A stretch of DNA of 42,581 bases from a virus, in the IMG/VR virus record IMGVR_UViG_3300020195_000059, positions 1 to 42,581 of that record; one strand, given 5' to 3'. This document shows, piece after piece, positions 15,473 through 23,681 of the stretch (position 1 is its first letter; every line of letters starts with the position of its first letter). The notes under the pieces were generated by a model. That model was not told the DNA's origin. It worked only from the letters and a program-made list of their open reading frames with translations, and ran no database searches. A program made the position numbers and the translations under genes.

Positions 15473-18060
15473 TGCCGCAGAAGACGCTAACCCCGACCCT
15501 CGCCGTCGACGTCGACTCGAAATGGCAGGACGATTCCCTCGCCCTAGGCTGGGACGTGAACGGCTATGGAGCCCGCTCGACCGACCATACGGGGACGCCT
15601 CTCTTCCTCGAAGCCATGACCGGTCGCTTGGACATGTCTCCGCAGGACGCGCCAGTCGGCTTCGAGGTCGAGTTCGTCGCGAGAGTTACCGGGGGAGCCC
15701 CGGCTTCGCAGGTTATTGTTACCGCGTTCTACGACCTTGGCTCTGCTAAGACCGTGACGCGGGCTCGGAAGCGGGTCGGTTGGGTCAACGGCCCCGGAGC
15801 GAACGAGTTCATCATCGAAGCCTCGAACGATGGGACGACTTGGGTCAACGCCTATACCGGCGCACCATTGTCCGCCGACCCGACGACGGGCTTCTTCCAA
15901 TGGATCGCGGAGAAGGACGAGGCAAGCTTCATCACGGCTAATCCCTACCGATACTGGCGGACGTGGGTCGTCTGCAACGGCGGGACCGACCCGGCGGAGG
16001 CTCGGATCGGGGACTTCCGCCTCTACGTCGCAGGGGTCGAGGACGCCGGGACCGAGATGCGATACGGCCACCGAAGCGGGTCGACTCCGCACAACTGGGG
16101 AGAGGGGACGGTTACGACCCTCTTCAACGACGTCGGTATTGGCGACAATACGACTTCGGTCGGCGGGACCGTCGGAACCGGAGGAACGGTCAACGTCGGG
16201 CTCGGGCTCGACGGGGTCGCGAAGGGCTCGACGAAGGCTCTGGCGATTACCAACTCTTTCGCGACCTACACGCTCGGAGATACAAACGACCTCTTCGGGT
16301 CGTCTTGGACTATTGAGCAGGTTCGCTCGGGCCGTTTCGCGGCTACTTTTCAGGCGGCTTTGAGCGGGCCAGAGGTAGAAGTCGACGCGGCTCGGGTCAT
16401 AATCTACTACGCCTACTACGGAGGAAGACGGATGCCACTACGAGAACAGGTACGACAGCAGATCATCATCGGGCGCGAGGTCGGCACAAATGCCGTCCAG
16501 ACTCTCACGGTTACGGGGACGCCCACGGGTGGAACCTTCCGCCTCACCTTCCAAGGGATTGAGACGGCGAACATCGCCTACAACGCGGCGGCGGCGGCGG
16601 TTCAGTCCGCTCTCGAAGCTATCTCGTCCATCGGGGCCGGGAACATCGTCGGCTCCGGCGGAGCCCTGCCGGGTACTCCGGTGGTCCTGACGTTCGCGAA
16701 GAACCTCGCGGCGGAGCCTCTGCCTCTTATTACGGTTACGACTGCGGCCTTTACGGGTGGTACGTCTCCTGCGGGCGCGGTCGCTACGACTACCGCCGGA
16801 GTTCGAGCGGTTGGCGCGGGCGCGACGGCGGCGGTACGACTTCGGCACACCCGGATTCAGCCTCAGCCAAATCCCGAGTTCCTTTCCCACCGTCCGGCGG
16901 GCGAGAAGCTCACGAATCATCATGTCCTTATCAAGGAGGCTTCGGACGGCCCCTTCGAGGGGAGTCCGACCTACGACGAGATGGGCTGGCTCCTTCAGGG
17001 CCTGATCGCCCGCCCGAATACGGCTACCCTTCAGGCGTCGGTCGCGTACCGGCACGTCTTCGCTCTCGACAACCGAATCCGCGACGGAATCGCGACCTAT
17101 CAGGCCGAGTACGGCGACCAGTTCGCCCGGGCTCACCGGATCAAGGGCGCGGTTGTTAACGCTATCGATATCGCTCTCCGACAGGACGGGATCGACCTAG
17201 GCGGGAGCATCTTCGCGAAGGCGGTCGAGGACGGGATCACCATGAACCCCGGGGCCGCGACCGTTCAGACGCTTACCCAGTCCGGGTCGGGGAACTTCCG
17301 GCTCCGCTGGAAGGGGCAGGAGACCTCAGATATCGCGGCCTCGGGGTCTCTTGCGGCGACGGATATTCAGACGGCTCTCCGGGCTCTCGCGGGGATCGCG
17401 TCTTCGACCGCTCTCACGGTTTCCGGCTCGGCTGGAGGCCCGTTCACGATCACATTCGCGAACACGGCTGGCGGACCGTTCCTCGGGTTCCCCCAGCCTC
17501 TCCTAGAATCCAGAACCATCTCCGGAACTCCGGTGGTGTCGATGGCGATGACGACGCGAGGCGGCTACACGGACTATCCGGGGGTGGTCGTCCTGCCGCG
17601 ACACGTCGAGTTCTTCCTCACGCCGACTCTCGCGAGTCTCGCGTCCTCGAAGCTCTCGGACGCCTTCGCTACCGGCTTCTCGGTCGGGAACAAGGCGAAC
17701 CCGGTCTTTAACCTCGACCGGGCGGAGACGTCGTGGTTCGACTACGCGGAGGGGACTGACCTTGACGTGAAGTTCTCGCTACTCGCCCAAGCCCAGAGCC
17801 CGGCTATGTCGTTCCTGACACAGGCTCGGAGCGATACGATCCTCTTCCTCCGAATCCTCGCCACGGGACCGCTGATCGGGGCTTCGGCCTTCCCTCATCG
17901 GCTCCAGATCGACTGTCCGGTAAAAATCTCGAACTTCGGGCCGTTCTCGGAGAATCAGAACGTGTACGCCTTCGAGTACGAACTCGACGGAGTGCAGGAC
18001 GACGCGACGAATACGAACCTCGTCCTCACGCTCGACAACGGGGTCGCCAACTACAACTAA
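15472..18060 (+). CDS. Tail tube protein with N-terminal discoidin-like extension and two inserted domains
   Basis: An 862-residue frame. Residues 1-320 include a beta domain with 'NEFIIEASNDGTTWVNAY' and 'YRYWRTWVVCNGG', resembling F5/8 type C (discoidin) carbohydrate-binding modules. At residue 321 there is an in-frame ATG (16432) with GGAGGA at 16420-16425, and 'MPLREQVRQQIIIGREV' is a typical tail tube N-terminus. The tube core follows: 'EASDGPFEGSPTYDEMGWLLQGLI' and a C-terminal 'FENQNVYAFEYEL'-type end. It is interrupted by two beta insertions (about 335-440 and 600-700) related to the domain in the decoration protein. The full-length and internally started (542 aa) forms may both be made. 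Confidence 0.7.
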   Translation: MPQKTLTPTLAVDVDSKWQDDSLALGWDVNGYGARSTDHTGTPLFLEAMTGRLDMSPQDAPVGFEVEFVARVTGGAPASQVIVTAFYDLGSAKTVTRARKRVGWVNGPGANEFIIEASNDGTTWVNAYTGAPLSADPTTGFFQWIAEKDEASFITANPYRYWRTWVVCNGGTDPAEARIGDFRLYVAGVEDAGTEMRYGHRSGSTPHNWGEGTVTTLFNDVGIGDNTTSVGGTVGTGGTVNVGLGLDGVAKGSTKALAITNSFATYTLGDTNDLFGSSWTIEQVRSGRFAATFQAALSGPEVEVDAARVIIYYAYYGGRRMPLREQVRQQIIIGREVGTNAVQTLTVTGTPTGGTFRLTFQGIETANIAYNAAAAAVQSALEAISSIGAGNIVGSGGALPGTPVVLTFAKNLAAEPLPLITVTTAAFTGGTSPAGAVATTTAGVRAVGAGATAAVRLRHTRIQPQPNPEFLSHRPAGEKLTNHHVLIKEASDGPFEGSPTYDEMGWLLQGLIARPNTATLQASVAYRHVFALDNRIRDGIATYQAEYGDQFARAHRIKGAVVNAIDIALRQDGIDLGGSIFAKAVEDGITMNPGAATVQTLTQSGSGNFRLRWKGQETSDIAASGSLAATDIQTALRALAGIASSTALTVSGSAGGPFTITFANTAGGPFLGFPQPLLESRTISGTPVVSMAMTTRGGYTDYPGVVVLPRHVEFFLTPTLASLASSKLSDAFATGFSVGNKANPVFNLDRAETSWFDYAEGTDLDVKFSLLAQAQSPAMSFLTQARSDTILFLRILATGPLIGASAFPHRLQIDCPVKISNFGPFSENQNVYAFEYELDGVQDDATNTNLVLTLDNGVANYN
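16420..16434 (+). promoter_or_regulatory. Internal ribosome binding site and start for the short tail tube form
   Basis: GGAGGA (16420-16425) lies 6 nt before an in-frame ATG (16432) inside the large tail tube frame. The codons from this ATG match the usual tail tube N-terminus, so this site likely makes a separate 542-residue tube protein. Confidence 0.6.
16631..16673 (+). repeat. 43-bp direct repeat, copy 2
   Basis: Identical to 10965-11007 in the decoration gene and in the same reading frame of the homologous beta domain. Confidence 0.9.
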
Positions 18061-18079
18061 TCGGCCCCTCGACCCTGCT

Positions 18080-18105
18080 CCGGCTCTCTTTCACGAGAGG
18101 GCCGG
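18080..18105 (+). terminator. Hairpin after the tail tube gene
   Basis: CCGGCTCTC (18080-18088) pairs imperfectly with GAGAGGGCCGG (18095-18105). It lies between the highly expressed tube gene and the chaperone gene and lacks a T-run, so partial attenuation is likely. Confidence 0.4.
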
Positions 18106-18128
18106 AAGCCCTCTAAAAGAAGGAACCC

Positions 18129-18518
18129 ATGCCCAGTCTAAAGTCAGTAATGAAGCCCCTCACGACGGTCGCCGTCGAGTTCGGGGCCGAGACCGTAAAG
18201 GTCGTCTACCGTCCGCAGTATCTCACGCCGAAGTTTGAGGCCCAGCTAAAGGACCTCAACGACGAGGAGAAGACGACCGAGGCCTTCCTCGCTCTCTTTA
18301 CCTCCCTTGTCGCAGGGTGGGACCTAACCAACGACGAGTTTGGAGAGGTCATTCCGCTTACGAACGAATCGCTCTGGGAGGTTCCTTACGAGATCATGGG
18401 CGAGATCATTACCAAGGTACAGGAAGACGGCCACCCAAACCCGACGACGGAACCGAACTCCGGCGATTCATCGCTACCGGCGGATGGCTCGGTTCCGTAC
18501 CCGAGTGGTACGCCCTAA
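18129..18518 (+). CDS. Tail assembly chaperone, zero-frame product (G-like)
   Basis: 129 residues, between the tail tube and the tape measure, the fixed place of gpG/gpGT-type chaperones. The N-terminal half is beta/alpha ('TTVAVEFGAETVKVVYRPQYLTPKFE') and the last 25 residues after the slippery site are Pro/Ser-rich and low complexity. The zero-frame protein is expected in excess; the frameshift product extends into the -1 frame. Chaperones bind the tape measure during tail assembly and are not part of the virion. Confidence 0.7.
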   Translation: MPSLKSVMKPLTTVAVEFGAETVKVVYRPQYLTPKFEAQLKDLNDEEKTTEAFLALFTSLVAGWDLTNDEFGEVIPLTNESLWEVPYEIMGEIITKVQEDGHPNPTTEPNSGDSSLPADGSVPYPSGTP

Positions 18519-18682
18519 TCCGGGCGGCGAAGTACCTCGGGGTTCCTCCGTGGGAACTCGCGGAACAGCACGTCTACTGGGAACGGGTCGCTCATCTTGC
18601 GGAGGCGGCGGAGAACAACGGTCAGGCCGACCTCCAGCGTTCTGCGGAGAAGCGGAGTCGACCCACTTCCTCGCAATCCTAG
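18434..18682 (+). CDS. Tail chaperone -1 frameshift extension (GT-like)
   Basis: The heptamer CCCAAAC (18434-18440) sits in zero-frame phase as C CCA AAC, a canonical X-XXY-YYZ slippery site. After a -1 shift, reading resumes at 18440 and gives 80 residues ('RRFIATGGWLGSVPEWYALIRAAKYLGVPPWEL') to the stop at 18680-18682, a typical T-domain of tail chaperones. The fusion would be about 184 residues (18129-18440 plus 18440-18679). The region has no good start of its own. Confidence 0.75.
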   Translation, partial: PKPDDGTELRRFIATGGWLGSVPEWYALIRAAKYLGVPPWELAEQHVYWERVAHLAEAAENNGQADLQRSAEKRSRPTSSQS

Positions 18683-18741
18683 ACCGGCGGTCCATTCTTC
18701 GAGGGATCGCCGTCATAATGTAGGGGAGGAGCCGAAGAAGA

Positions 18742-21681
18742 ATGTCCACCGTCGCCCGCGTCTCCGCAGAAATCAACCTCAAGGACGACCTCACTACGCC
18801 TCTTAAGAAGACCGGGAAGAACGTCTCTTCATTTGCGGACCGGGCCGGGAAGGACCTCGAAAAGACCCGGGCGACGTGGAAGAGGTTTGGCGACGAGGTT
18901 ACGAAAACGTCGAAGAAGATGCAGACCGCAGGGGTCGCCCTCTCGGCCGGGCTCACGGCTCCCATCCTGCTTGCGGCTCGGAAGGCGGTTATGGCGGCTT
19001 CGGACCTTCAGGAGTCGCTAACCAAGACCCAAGCGGTCTTCATTGACTCGACCCACGTCGTATCGAAGTTCGCGGAGACGTCTGCCGGGTCCTTCGGTCT
19101 CGCGAGACAGGCGGCTCTCGACTATGCCTCCTCCTTCGGCCTAATCCTGCAAGCGGGCGGAAAGACCGAGGCTCAGTCGGCGGGTATGAGCGTGGTCCTC
19201 GCGAAGCTCTCGGCGGACCTCGCCAGCTTCTACAACGTCGACCTCGAAACGGCGGCGACGAAGCTCAAGTCCGGCCTCGTCGGAGAGGCGGAGCCCCTGC
19301 GGGCCTTTGGCGTCCTGCTCTCCGAGACGGCGGTCGCGGCCCGAGCCCTTGCGATGGGTTTCAAGGAAGAGGGTGGGACTCTATCCGAGACGGCGAAGGT
19401 TCAAGCCCGCTACGCGATCATCCTCGAACAGACGAGGAAGGCCCAAGGCGACTTCGCGAAAACCTCGGACGGCCTCGCAAATCAGTCCCGAATCCTAAAG
19501 GCCAATGTTGCCGACCTTGCCGCCGAGTTCGGGGAAGTTCTGCTCCCATACGTTCAGCGGGCGGTTAAGGCGGTCGGAGACCTCGTCGAGAAGTTCCGGG
19601 CTCTCTCGCCGGAGTCGAAGAAGGTGGTCGTCCAGATCGCGGCGTTCGCGGCGGCGATAGGTCCGCTCCTGATCGTCTTCGGGACCGCAGGTAGTCTCAT
19701 CGGCGGCTTGGCTACTGGCTTCGCGGCGGTCGGGAAGATCGTCTCTCCGCTGGCTCCGGTCCTAGCGAACGCGGGCGGGGCTCTCGGGCTGATCCGAACG
19801 GCTCTCTTGGCTCTGACCGGCCCGGTCGGGGTCGCGGTCGCCCTCGTCGCCGGACTCGTTATCGCATGGAAGACGAACTTCCTCGGCCTTCAGGATATCT
19901 TCCTGCCGGTCCTGCGGCGGATCGCGGTCATGTTCGGGGACCTCTACAGCAACATCCGCGACACGATGACCCAAATCTACGAGACCGTCGTCGACGCATG
20001 GACCGGGGTCGTTCGAGCGGCCCAGCCGATCATCGACTTCTTCGTCGGCTTTGTTCAGTATCAATGGGCGGTCCTCGCGAACGCTATCGAAGTGACGCTC
20101 CGCTTCGTTACCGACCTGCTGAACTCCTCCCTCGCGGGCTGGCGGATTGCGTTCGGGGCGGGGTGGTCGGACATCTCGAACACGATGAAGGCCTCCCTGC
20201 TCCGTATGCGGTCTATCGCGGTCACGATCCTTGCCGACATTGCCCAGTTTGTCGTCAACGGGTTCCGGGCGATAACGGCCGTGAACGCTCTCGTCCCGGG
20301 GCTCTCCGCCCTCTCGGACAAGGTTCTATCGGCGGCACAGGCTAGAATCGACGCTCTTCGGGCCGAGGCCGGGGCCGCGAGGTATCTCGCGGGGAACTAC
20401 GACGCATTGGCCGACGCGGAGCGGAAGCGGATCGCGGCCTCCGGAGCCCCGTCCAAGCCGAACCCGTTCGTCGCAGGGGCTACGCCTCCCGGTACGCCTT
20501 TCGGCGGCGGAGCCGGATCGAAGGCGAAGAAGGCGGCGAAGGACAATGCCAATCCCGAACTCGAACGACAGAAGCGGGTTCTCGAACAGATCGCTCAGAT
20601 TCAGCGCGAACTAAACGCGGAGAAGATGAAGGCGGACGAACTCGAAGTCGACGCTCAGAAGAAGGCGGCGGAGGCGATTAAGGCGAAGCAGGACGCATAC
20701 CGCGACCTCAACCGAGCGGTAGGAGACGCGGCGGCGGGCTTTCAGAAGGAGCGGGAACAGCTTCACTTCACCACGAAGGAGGAGGCCGCCCGCTGGGAGG
20801 TTACTCACGGCGGCTATAAGGACGCCTCCGGCTTCGCTCAGGCCCTCTTCGTTCTTCAGGCCCGACTCCTCGACCAAGCGACCCGGGCGAAGGCCGCACA
20901 GGAGAAGTGGGCCGCCTTCTGGGAAGCGGTCCGCACAGGCCAGAAGGAATGGGTCGCGGACCAGCAGAAGGTCGCGAATGAACGGTACGAGGAGTATCTC
21001 CACCGGCTGACCGAGGAGATGCTCAAGCTCTCCGGCGCGACCGAGAAGGTCCTTCGAGCCGACCTAACCGAACAGTTTAAGGGCATGGCGGCAGGGGCTA
21101 AGACGGTGGAGGAGGGCGCGGCTCGGGTCCGGAAGGCGGTCGACGATATTATGGGCACGATCAAGGACCACGCGGAACTCGCGGCTCGAATCGCGATGAT
21201 TCGAGACGTCGCCTCTAAGATCGAAGATATCTTCCGTCGCTCCCTCGACAACCTCTTCGAGAACGGCTTCAAGAACTTCTTCCGCTCGGTTACGGACGGC
21301 TTCCGCGACCTCGCCCGCCAGATCGCCGTCGAGTTCGCTCAAATCCAGCTTATGAAGGCTCTCATGTGGGGAGTCGGACAGCTTTTCGGAGCAGGGACGG
21401 CGGCGGGAATCGCGGGAGCCCTGCCGAAGAAGGCGATGGGCGGGAACGTCTTCGGCAGACAACCCACTATTGTAGGGGAGAACGGCCCGGAGGTCTTCAT
21501 TCCGGGCGGGTCCGGTCGAATCATGCGGAACGACGAATCGGGCCGTGTAGGAGGCTCCTCGACAAATATCACGGTGAACCTCTCGACGCCTAGCTATCAC
21601 AGCTTCAGGCGGTCGGAGGGTCAGAGTATCGCGCAGGTATTCGGGCGGGCGGCTCGGGCTCGGGCGCGGGAGGGTCGGTAG
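18742..21681 (+). CDS. Tape measure protein
   Basis: 979 residues. N-terminal coiled coil, 'TAGVALSAGLTAPILLAARKAV', then a TMP core ('SGLVGEAEPLRAFGVLLSE'), hydrophobic segments around 310-380 ('FAAAIGPLLIVFGTAGSLIGG', 'LTGPVGVAVALVAGLVIAW'), a long coiled coil at 610-720, and the tape-measure end motif 'PTIVGENGPEVFIPGGSGRIM'. The protein sets tail length: at about 1.5 angstroms per residue the tail would be about 150 nm. A GGGGAGGAG stretch precedes the start. Confidence 0.9.
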   Translation: MSTVARVSAEINLKDDLTTPLKKTGKNVSSFADRAGKDLEKTRATWKRFGDEVTKTSKKMQTAGVALSAGLTAPILLAARKAVMAASDLQESLTKTQAVFIDSTHVVSKFAETSAGSFGLARQAALDYASSFGLILQAGGKTEAQSAGMSVVLAKLSADLASFYNVDLETAATKLKSGLVGEAEPLRAFGVLLSETAVAARALAMGFKEEGGTLSETAKVQARYAIILEQTRKAQGDFAKTSDGLANQSRILKANVADLAAEFGEVLLPYVQRAVKAVGDLVEKFRALSPESKKVVVQIAAFAAAIGPLLIVFGTAGSLIGGLATGFAAVGKIVSPLAPVLANAGGALGLIRTALLALTGPVGVAVALVAGLVIAWKTNFLGLQDIFLPVLRRIAVMFGDLYSNIRDTMTQIYETVVDAWTGVVRAAQPIIDFFVGFVQYQWAVLANAIEVTLRFVTDLLNSSLAGWRIAFGAGWSDISNTMKASLLRMRSIAVTILADIAQFVVNGFRAITAVNALVPGLSALSDKVLSAAQARIDALRAEAGAARYLAGNYDALADAERKRIAASGAPSKPNPFVAGATPPGTPFGGGAGSKAKKAAKDNANPELERQKRVLEQIAQIQRELNAEKMKADELEVDAQKKAAEAIKAKQDAYRDLNRAVGDAAAGFQKEREQLHFTTKEEAARWEVTHGGYKDASGFAQALFVLQARLLDQATRAKAAQEKWAAFWEAVRTGQKEWVADQQKVANERYEEYLHRLTEEMLKLSGATEKVLRADLTEQFKGMAAGAKTVEEGAARVRKAVDDIMGTIKDHAELAARIAMIRDVASKIEDIFRRSLDNLFENGFKNFFRSVTDGFRDLARQIAVEFAQIQLMKALMWGVGQLFGAGTAAGIAGALPKKAMGGNVFGRQPTIVGENGPEVFIPGGSGRIMRNDESGRVGGSSTNITVNLSTPSYHSFRRSEGQSIAQVFGRAARARAREGR

Positions 21682-21682
21682 A

Positions 21683-22324
21683 ATGTCTTTTCATAACGTG
21701 GTCTTCCCGGAGGATTACTCGCGAGGGGTCGTTGGGGGGCCGGAGTTCCGGACAACTGTAGTAGCCACGGGTTCCGGTTACGAACAGCGGAACGTTGATT
21801 GGGCGACAGCGCGTGGACGCTGGGACCTGTCCCGGCTCCTCTACGACCTAACAACGCGAGACGAGACTATCGCCTTCTTCCGGGCTCGGAAGGGGCGAGG
21901 TCACTCGTTCCTCTTCAAGGACTGGGCCGACTACAACGTCGGCATGGTGTGGAACCCGACGACGAAGGTTCTCGACCACTCCGGGAGCCACAATTTCGCG
22001 AACGGGACCGGGGCCGTATCGACCTTCCAACTCGTCCGAATCTACGACAGCGGCGGCTATACGGAGACGCGGAAGATCACGCGGCCTAAGACGGGCCTCA
22101 AAATCTACAAGAACGGGGCCGAACAGACTCAGCCCGGGCAGGTTACCGTCGACCTAGCGACCGGGATCGCTACGTTCGTGACGCCTCCTCCGCTCGGGCA
22201 TACCGTAGGCTGGAGCGGGGAGTTCTACGTCCCGGTCCGATTCGACACCGACAGCCTTTCGATGGAGTACATGAGCCCGACGGTCGGAGACGCTCCGCTT
22301 CCCGTCGTCGAGGTCCGAGAATGA
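21683..22324 (+). CDS. Distal tail protein, DUF2460 (GTA ORF g12-like)
   Basis: 213 residues. 'FHNVVFPEDYSRGVVGGPEF' and 'RRGH-SFLFKDWADYNVG' match DUF2460, a distal tail protein family of GTA-like tails. The following genes occur in the same order as in Rhodobacter GTA (g12, g13, g14, g15). It forms the tail tip ring attached to the tube. Confidence 0.85.
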   Translation: MSFHNVVFPEDYSRGVVGGPEFRTTVVATGSGYEQRNVDWATARGRWDLSRLLYDLTTRDETIAFFRARKGRGHSFLFKDWADYNVGMVWNPTTKVLDHSGSHNFANGTGAVSTFQLVRIYDSGGYTETRKITRPKTGLKIYKNGAEQTQPGQVTVDLATGIATFVTPPPLGHTVGWSGEFYVPVRFDTDSLSMEYMSPTVGDAPLPVVEVRE

Positions 22325-23202
22325 AGACCCTCGACGCTCCGACCCTCGCTCACTTCGCCCAAGAGACTACGACTCTCTGCTTGGCTTGGTTGGTTACGCG
22401 GCGGGACGGGGTCAGCTTCGGCTTTACCTCCCATGTTGCGGACCTCGTATGGACCGACCCGGTCTCGCCGTTTACGGTCTGGACGCTCCTCGCGAATACC
22501 GGGGCCGGGGTCTCAAATCTCGCGACGTCGGTCGGGCGCGGGATCGACAATCTGACGGCTTGGGGGACGATCAACTCCTCCGCGATCACGACCGAAGACC
22601 TACTTCGAGGGCTTTACGACGACGCCAGCGTTCGGGTCCTCGCCATCAACTATGAGGACCCGACCATCTTCGTCGAACTCGTTCGGGGTCGGCTCGGAGA
22701 AGTCAAAGCCGGGCGGCGGGCCTTCGAGGTCGAGGTCCGCTCCCTTCTCCAGCGGGCGGCCCAGAACGTCGGGAAGGTCTGCTCTCCTCTCTGCCGCGTT
22801 AAGCTCCTCGGGGACGCGGAGTGTACCGTTGCCCTCGGACCCTTTACGTTCGCGGGCCAGACGGTCGACGGGGTGACTTCGAGGTCGGTCTTTACCACGT
22901 CCTCCGCCGGGGTTATCGGGAAGGCGGCCTTCTACTTCGCCTATGGGGTCCTGACGTGGACGTCCGGAGCGAATATCGGGAAGTCGGTCGAGGTCCGGAG
23001 CCACAATACTTCGACCCCATGCCAACTAACCATAACGGAAATCATGCCGTTCGCCATCCAGATCGGGGACGCCTTTACGGTTATCGCCGGGTGCGACCGG
23101 CGGCTCGAAACCTGCCGCGATAAGTTCTCGAACGTCCTCAACTTTCGCGGTGAACCCTACATCCCCGGAGCCGATACGGTCCTAAAGGTCATCTCCGCAT
23201 GA
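22321..23202 (+). CDS. Tail hub protein, DUF2163 / BR0599-like (GTA ORF g13-like)
   Basis: 293 residues, ATGA-coupled to DUF2460. 'LCLAWLVTRRDGVSFGFTSHVADL' at the N-terminus and the C-terminal 'AGCDRRLETCRDKFSNVLNFRGEPYIPG' are family signatures. The conserved cysteines in the middle ('VCSPLCRVKLLGDAEC') suit the [4Fe-4S]-like or disulfide site known in this hub family. It forms part of the tail tip hub. Confidence 0.85.
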   Translation: MKTLDAPTLAHFAQETTTLCLAWLVTRRDGVSFGFTSHVADLVWTDPVSPFTVWTLLANTGAGVSNLATSVGRGIDNLTAWGTINSSAITTEDLLRGLYDDASVRVLAINYEDPTIFVELVRGRLGEVKAGRRAFEVEVRSLLQRAAQNVGKVCSPLCRVKLLGDAECTVALGPFTFAGQTVDGVTSRSVFTTSSAGVIGKAAFYFAYGVLTWTSGANIGKSVEVRSHNTSTPCQLTITEIMPFAIQIGDAFTVIAGCDRRLETCRDKFSNVLNFRGEPYIPGADTVLKVISA

Positions 23203-23681
23203 GAGCTATAGCCGAAACGATCATCCCTCTCGCTAGAGCATGGATCGGGACGCGGTACGTCCATCAGGCACGCGGCCCAAAGGGGCCGGAAGGCGGGGTC
23301 GACTGTGTCGGGCTCCTTATCGGGGTCGCCGTCGAACTCGGGCTTATCGAGGCCGACTATGACCCGACCGGCTACGACTGGGAGACCGACGGCTCTCAAC
23401 TCCGGCAGGAACTCTTGAAGTGGGCCGATATCGTCGCCCTGTCCGACGATCCGAAGGACGCGGACTTCTGGCTAGAAGTCCTTCAGCAGGGCGATATCGC
23501 GGTCTTCAAGATCGTCGGGCTCCCTCAGCATACGGGCTTCGTCTCTAAGATCGACTACGGAACCTCGGGGACCTACCCCGGCCTTATTCACGCCTACAAC
23601 CCCGCCGGGAAGGTCGTCGAACACAATCTCGACGACCGCTGGTTCCGACGTATGGCCGAACTCTGGAGGCTCCGTGGCTGA
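23199..23681 (+). CDS. NlpC/P60 cell-wall peptidase (GTA ORF g14-like)
   Basis: 160 residues. Catalytic Cys in 'VDCVGLLIG', His in 'QHTGFVS' and a further His in 'LIHAYNPAGKVVEH' fit the NlpC/P60 Cys-His-(polar) arrangement. In GTA-like tails this enzyme is carried in the tail tip and cuts peptidoglycan peptides during DNA entry. It overlaps DUF2163 (ATGA) and the hub gene (GTGGCTGA). Confidence 0.85.
   Translation: MRAIAETIIPLARAWIGTRYVHQARGPKGPEGGVDCVGLLIGVAVELGLIEADYDPTGYDWETDGSQLRQELLKWADIVALSDDPKDADFWLEVLQQGDIAVFKIVGLPQHTGFVSKIDYGTSGTYPGLIHAYNPAGKVVEHNLDDRWFRRMAELWRLRG

Noticed and set aside
15715-15728. Operator-like TATTGTTACCGCGT in the tail tube gene
   Set aside because: Only 11 of 14 positions match, it lies within coding DNA and no promoter surrounds it.
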